The notes beneath the pieces are model-generated. The model saw only the letters and a program-made list of their open reading frames with translations, did no database searches and was not told the origin of the DNA. A program made the translations under genes and the position numbers. A DNA stretch of 51,822 nucleotides, taken from NCBI GenBank assembly GCA_015060535.1, contig SUYH01000019.1, positions 1 to 51,822 on the forward strand, given 5' to 3'. Origin of the DNA: Prevotella sp. Lineage in GTDB: Bacteria > Bacteroidota > Bacteroidia > Bacteroidales > Bacteroidaceae. This document shows, in pieces, positions 48,959 through 51,822 of the stretch (its first letter is position 1; each line of letters begins with the position of its first letter).

Positions 48959-49873
48959 CTAGCCCAGGAGCTCCTTCAGTTTATTGACATTGCTGCGCGA
49001 AACGGGAATGGCATCGTGGCTGTGACGCATCACGAGTTGCATGGCACGAGAATTAGAAGAGATTTGCTCCACCTGACCGAGATTCACCATAAAGGCACGA
49101 TGGCAACGCACTATCATGGGATAAGCCTGAAGCGCGTCTTCCATCTGTTTCATCGTGGCTCGAAGCATGGTGGTATGCACCTCACCGTCAGTCTGCTTAC
49201 TCATCACCTTAACATAATTACCTACCGCTTCGATATATAATAGGTCAGAAACGTCGAGGCTGATGGACTCGTTGGTGGTGCCAGTAAGGGTGAGAGAAGG
49301 TTCGGGAGAGGCCTCCACCTGCATATTCTTCAGTTGCTGGTTCAGCAGACGGGTTTCCTCAAGTTCTGCAGCCAGATAACGGCTACGGAACTTGAATCGC
49401 CAATAGAGGCCAATGGCGAAAGAAAGGAAGGCAATAATTACCAATGTCTCCAGATAATTACTCAAGGACAATCTATTGGCCTCGACCAAATCGCTCATCG
49501 CAAAATGGCGGTATAGGCAGATGAGCAGTGACACCAACGGCGTGTTAATGCATTGGAAACGGAGATTACGACTGATGATATAGCTGACACCACGATCGTA
49601 GGAGCGTGGCATGCGGACAATGTATCGCAGGATGACTTCCGTCAGGAAACAACTCAGCAAGCCCAATGCAAATATCGCCAACAAATGAACATAGGCCTGC
49701 CATTGCCACACTTCGAGTCCGAAGGGCTTGAAGACAGCCAGTGCCAGCACGATAAAGGCGCAACTGATGACACGGGTGTTAATTGTTTCTTTATGACTAG
49801 ATATCAAGAATTGAAGAATTGAATAATTAAATAATAAGCGACTTTGCAACTTTTTAAAACAATGCGACGTCAA
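48959..49873 (-). CDS. LytTR-family regulator with membrane N-terminus
   Basis: Up to 304 residues. Four membrane segments (about 35-175), a short coiled linker, then a LytTR DNA-binding domain at 205-304 (ISLDVSDLLYIEAVGNYVKV, MIVRCHRAFMVNLGQV, AIPVSRSNVNKLKELL). The start is unclear: the frame opens at a TTG (49873) and no ATG occurs before residue 89; a TTG at 49807 would give a more typical beginning (ISSHKETINT). An 8-base repeat run (49807-49838) covers this region and may have replaced the normal start. It probably controls its own neighbourhood genes after an envelope signal. Confidence 0.8.
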   Translation of the reverse strand: MTSHCFKKLQSRLLFNYSILQFLISSHKETINTRVISCAFIVLALAVFKPFGLEVWQWQAYVHLLAIFALGLLSCFLTEVILRYIVRMPRSYDRGVSYIISRNLRFQCINTPLVSLLICLYRHFAMSDLVEANRLSLSNYLETLVIIAFLSFAIGLYWRFKFRSRYLAAELEETRLLNQQLKNMQVEASPEPSLTLTGTTNESISLDVSDLLYIEAVGNYVKVMSKQTDGEVHTTMLRATMKQMEDALQAYPMIVRCHRAFMVNLGQVEQISSNSRAMQLVMRHSHDAIPVSRSNVNKLKELLG

Positions 49874-50043
49874 ACAAACAAATATATAATGAGACCAAGG
49901 CTACCATATATGGTCCACGCGAACTGACAGTACTTAATCCTACGCGTCGCACCTTCATTCTCAATCTGACATGGAAGTTCAACGAGGCCCGTTCTAAGTA
50001 TCGTGGCTCTGGTGCCGGCGAGAAACAAAAAGCCCGTATGTAA
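49855..50043 (+). pseudogene. C-terminal relic of an outer-membrane beta-barrel receptor
   Basis: An open frame with no start ends YGPRELTVLNPTRRTFILNL, then TWKFNEARSKYRGSGAGEKQ, then KARM and TAA. This is the usual closing strand and tail of the outer-membrane beta-barrel (TonB-receptor-like) family in Prevotella. The body of the gene is gone. It lies in the upstream region of the LytTR gene on the other strand. Confidence 0.65.
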
Positions 50044-50076
50044 CCAAATAGTGACGCAAAACAATAAAACGGCTCG

Positions 50077-50832
50077 TTACTTCCTGACAATCACGCTTCC
50101 ACTTGCTTGGTGTGTAGCCAGGATGAGCACCTCTGCTATTTGTACATGCTCTGGAGCATTGGCGGCATAAACGGCAACATCGGCAATATCATCGCCTGTT
50201 AGAGGCTTGATGCCTTTATATACGTTGGCTGCCCGCTCGTTGTCACCACGGAAGCGGATATTGCTGAAGTTGGTTTCCACAAGGCCCGGCTTCAGATTGG
50301 TTACTCGGATAGCTGTATTTGCAACATCAATGCGCAAACCATCAGAAAGAGCTTTGACCGCAGCCTTTGTGGCACAATACACATTGCCTCCTGCATAGGC
50401 TGCATCGCCAGCAACAGAGCCCACGTTGATGATATGTCCGCGATTGCGTTGCACCATGCCTGGCACCACCAGTCTTGTCATCGTCAGCAGGCCTTTGATG
50501 TTGGTGTCAATCATGGTTCCCCAATCATCCAGATTGCCTTCGTATTCTGGTTCCAGTCCCAAAGCCAGTCCGGCATTGTTCACCAACACGTCTATCTCCT
50601 GCCATTCTTCAGGCAGCATCTCGATATATTTCGCTGCCTTCTCACTATCTCTTACGTCGAAGGTTAGCGTCATCACCTCACATCCTTTTTCAGTCAGTTC
50701 TTTCTTTATGTCTGCTAGACGGTTTTCGTTTCTTCCTGTAAGAATCAGCCTGTCACCGTTCTCGGCAAATTTCCTTGCACACGCCAGTCCTATACCACTT
50801 GTGGCTCCTGTAATCAATACGACTTTCTTCAT
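50077..50832 (-). CDS. SDR-family oxidoreductase
   Basis: 251 residues from ATG 50832; a longer frame from 50886 lies within the promoter. Short-chain dehydrogenase with the NAD(P) motif TGATSGIGLA (residues 8-17), NNAG near 85, and catalytic Ser-Tyr-Lys in GSVAGDAAYAGGNVYCATKAA. Asn and Arg in LTGRNENRL suggest NADPH. This type (YdfG-like) reduces 3-hydroxy acids or small carbonyls; substrate unknown. Promoter TATTTTTG is at rc 50864-50871. Confidence 0.92.
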   Translation of the reverse strand: MKKVVLITGATSGIGLACARKFAENGDRLILTGRNENRLADIKKELTEKGCEVMTLTFDVRDSEKAAKYIEMLPEEWQEIDVLVNNAGLALGLEPEYEGNLDDWGTMIDTNIKGLLTMTRLVVPGMVQRNRGHIINVGSVAGDAAYAGGNVYCATKAAVKALSDGLRIDVANTAIRVTNLKPGLVETNFSNIRFRGDNERAANVYKGIKPLTGDDIADVAVYAANAPEHVQIAEVLILATHQASGSVIVRK

Positions 50833-50952
50833 AATTTGTTTTTTATTTATTTGTTTTCTACTGCAAAAATACATTCTTTTCTCCATTCCACAAAATATAT
50901 CTCGTTGTTTTTATGTTATTTATCACAAATTGTGTACAGATTATTCCAGAAA

Positions 50953-50984
50953 TTTGGTCATATACGAAACTATCCATATCTTTG
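50953..50984 (+). promoter_or_regulatory. Promoter of the small membrane protein
   Basis: TTTG (50953-50956) and TATCTTTG (50977-50984) spaced by 20 bases, a strong match to consensus. Confidence 0.75.
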
Positions 50985-51011
50985 CAGTCGGAAACCGCGA
51001 GTAATTGATAG

Positions 51012-51260
51012 ATGTTGATGGTGGCAGCCTTTGTCGTTGGCATTATATGTGGCGCAGTATCTATCACCTACGTGCTGTCCACACCTGCTGATGTACCCCT
51101 TTTCACCTTCCAAGTTCAAACAGGCATTCTACTTTGGTTGTCAGAGAATTCTCGCATTTTAGCAGCTACAAGTCTTTCGCTGCTGTTGACATTGGGCATT
51201 ATCAGCATCATCAGTAACATTCAGGATATTCAGCGCATGCGTGTTTGCTTAAAAGCCTAG
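51012..51260 (+). CDS. Small membrane protein of unknown function
   Basis: 82 residues with two membrane segments (MVAAFVVGIICGAVSITYVL and AATSLSLLLTLGIISII) joined by a loop of about 28 residues (TPADVPLFTFQVQTGILLWL). The C-terminal tail is short and basic. No family is recognised. A good promoter precedes it, which supports that it is real. It ends 13 bases before the convergent HU-like gene. Confidence 0.6.
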   Translation: MLMVAAFVVGIICGAVSITYVLSTPADVPLFTFQVQTGILLWLSENSRILAATSLSLLLTLGIISIISNIQDIQRMRVCLKA

Positions 51261-51273
51261 AGCAAGGCAATAA

Positions 51274-51822
51274 CTAATCTTTCGCTATCCATACCTTGTG
51301 TGAATGGCTGCCTCGAGTAGTGATGCCTGAGGTGGGGTCGGCAACGATCTTTCGCAGGTCTTTCGAGGCAACGGAACGGCTCTGATGGGTGGCATTGGCA
51401 TAGTCGTAGAGCGTCATGAAGCCGTTCTTCTCGATGATGGCTTTGGCTCTTTCCAGTCGTTCCTCAAGGCTGAGCTTCGTTTTCTGCGGCACCTGAACGT
51501 CTATTTCACCACGTTCAAAGGTGGCTTCTTTGTTCAACGCCTGCAACAGCTTCTGATCGGGCTTGAAGTTGATGCCCTTGATGCAAACGTGTCTGTATTT
51601 TGTCTTCGGGGCTTCATCAGTATTCTTCAATTCTTCCTTTTCCGACGGGGTCGACTCATCAAAGCCCAATGTCAGCGAGAACACACCCAGCCCATCTATC
51701 TTGATGTTGTGCCCCATAGGCATCCAACTTTTCATTGTCGAAACCAGTGCATCAAAGACAGCCTTGATCATGCCTTCGCTAATACTGCCGGCATAGTCAC
51801 GCATGTGTTCAATCACCGTTTC
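51274..51822 (-). CDS. HU-like DNA-binding protein, 5' end outside the window
   Basis: The frame runs into the right edge, so the N-terminus is missing. The visible part has the HU-like helices and arm (MKSWMPMGHNIKIDGLGVFSLTLG), then an acidic stretch (STPSEKEELKNTDE), then KTKYRHVCIKGINFKPDQKL and a C-terminal segment (TLYDYANATHQSRSVASKDL) that looks like a small winged helix. It is a different subtype from the two Gly-rich HU-like proteins in this window, with no SAGFETG tail. It likely binds DNA; role unknown. Confidence 0.8.
   Translation of the reverse strand, partial: ETVIEHMRDYAGSISEGMIKAVFDALVSTMKSWMPMGHNIKIDGLGVFSLTLGFDESTPSEKEELKNTDEAPKTKYRHVCIKGINFKPDQKLLQALNKEATFERGEIDVQVPQKTKLSLEERLERAKAIIEKNGFMTLYDYANATHQSRSVASKDLRKIVADPTSGITTRGSHSHKVWIAKD

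Noticed and set aside
1..51822. tRNA or rRNA genes
   Set aside because: I saw no cloverleaf with CCA end or rRNA-like stretch; a covariance search would be needed to exclude small ones.

Overview
The window is chromosomal DNA from a Bacteroidales bacterium, most likely Prevotella or a close relative (Segatella/Xylanibacter). I infer this from the promoters (TAnnTTTG at -7 with TTTG about 20 bases upstream and almost no Shine-Dalgarno signals), the gene order trpB-E-G-D-C-F-A, the HU-like/smalltalk gene pair, the LptD-like and T9SS-like proteins, and the protein sequences themselves. No identity search was possible.

Layout. 1-1330: a frameshifted TOPRIM primase fragment and an HU-like gene. 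1440-14850: housekeeping genes (pepT, a CPA2-type antiporter, an LptD-like protein, an HD hydrolase, an oxaloacetate decarboxylase alpha-like protein, queF-yhhQ, a thioredoxin lipid-envelope type protein, a hydrolase lipoprotein). 14987-21650: a complete minus-strand tryptophan operon. It is preceded by a leader peptide with tandem Trp codons and an intrinsic terminator, so it looks like an attenuator. 21800-32620: an accessory region with HU-like and smalltalk genes, an orphan ribbon-helix-helix antitoxin, a one-polypeptide type IIG restriction-modification enzyme with two unknown downstream genes, and a PrimPol/ATPase locus ending in a DUF5675 protein. 32640-37120: an AraC regulator and two lipoproteins sharing a front half but carrying different back halves. 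37370-38390: a transcribed array of about twenty 11-base units leading into a 242-residue protein of unknown function. 38690-43870: pyrG-purF-asnB, three glutamine-dependent enzymes in one operon. 43990-51822: a Na/Pi symporter, a TerC-type membrane protein, a two-component system, a LytTR regulator, an SDR oxidoreductase, a small membrane protein, a third HU-like gene cut by the window edge, and several gene relics.

Three repeat systems cut across the genes. (1) Short tandem arrays with a strict 7-base period (sometimes 8) occur at more than ten places, mostly between genes but also inside trpE, inside the PrimPol gene and at the frameshift of the TOPRIM gene. (2) GC-rich imperfect palindromes, always read in one frame as (S/G)LTPxPSPxGEGS, are inserted in purF, in asnB (twice) and in an HU-like gene. 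(3) The 11-base array before the 242-residue gene is phased and its unit sequence drifts gradually along the array. The best candidates for something undescribed are the 11-base array with its protein, the leader shared by two HU-like genes, and the heptamer family.
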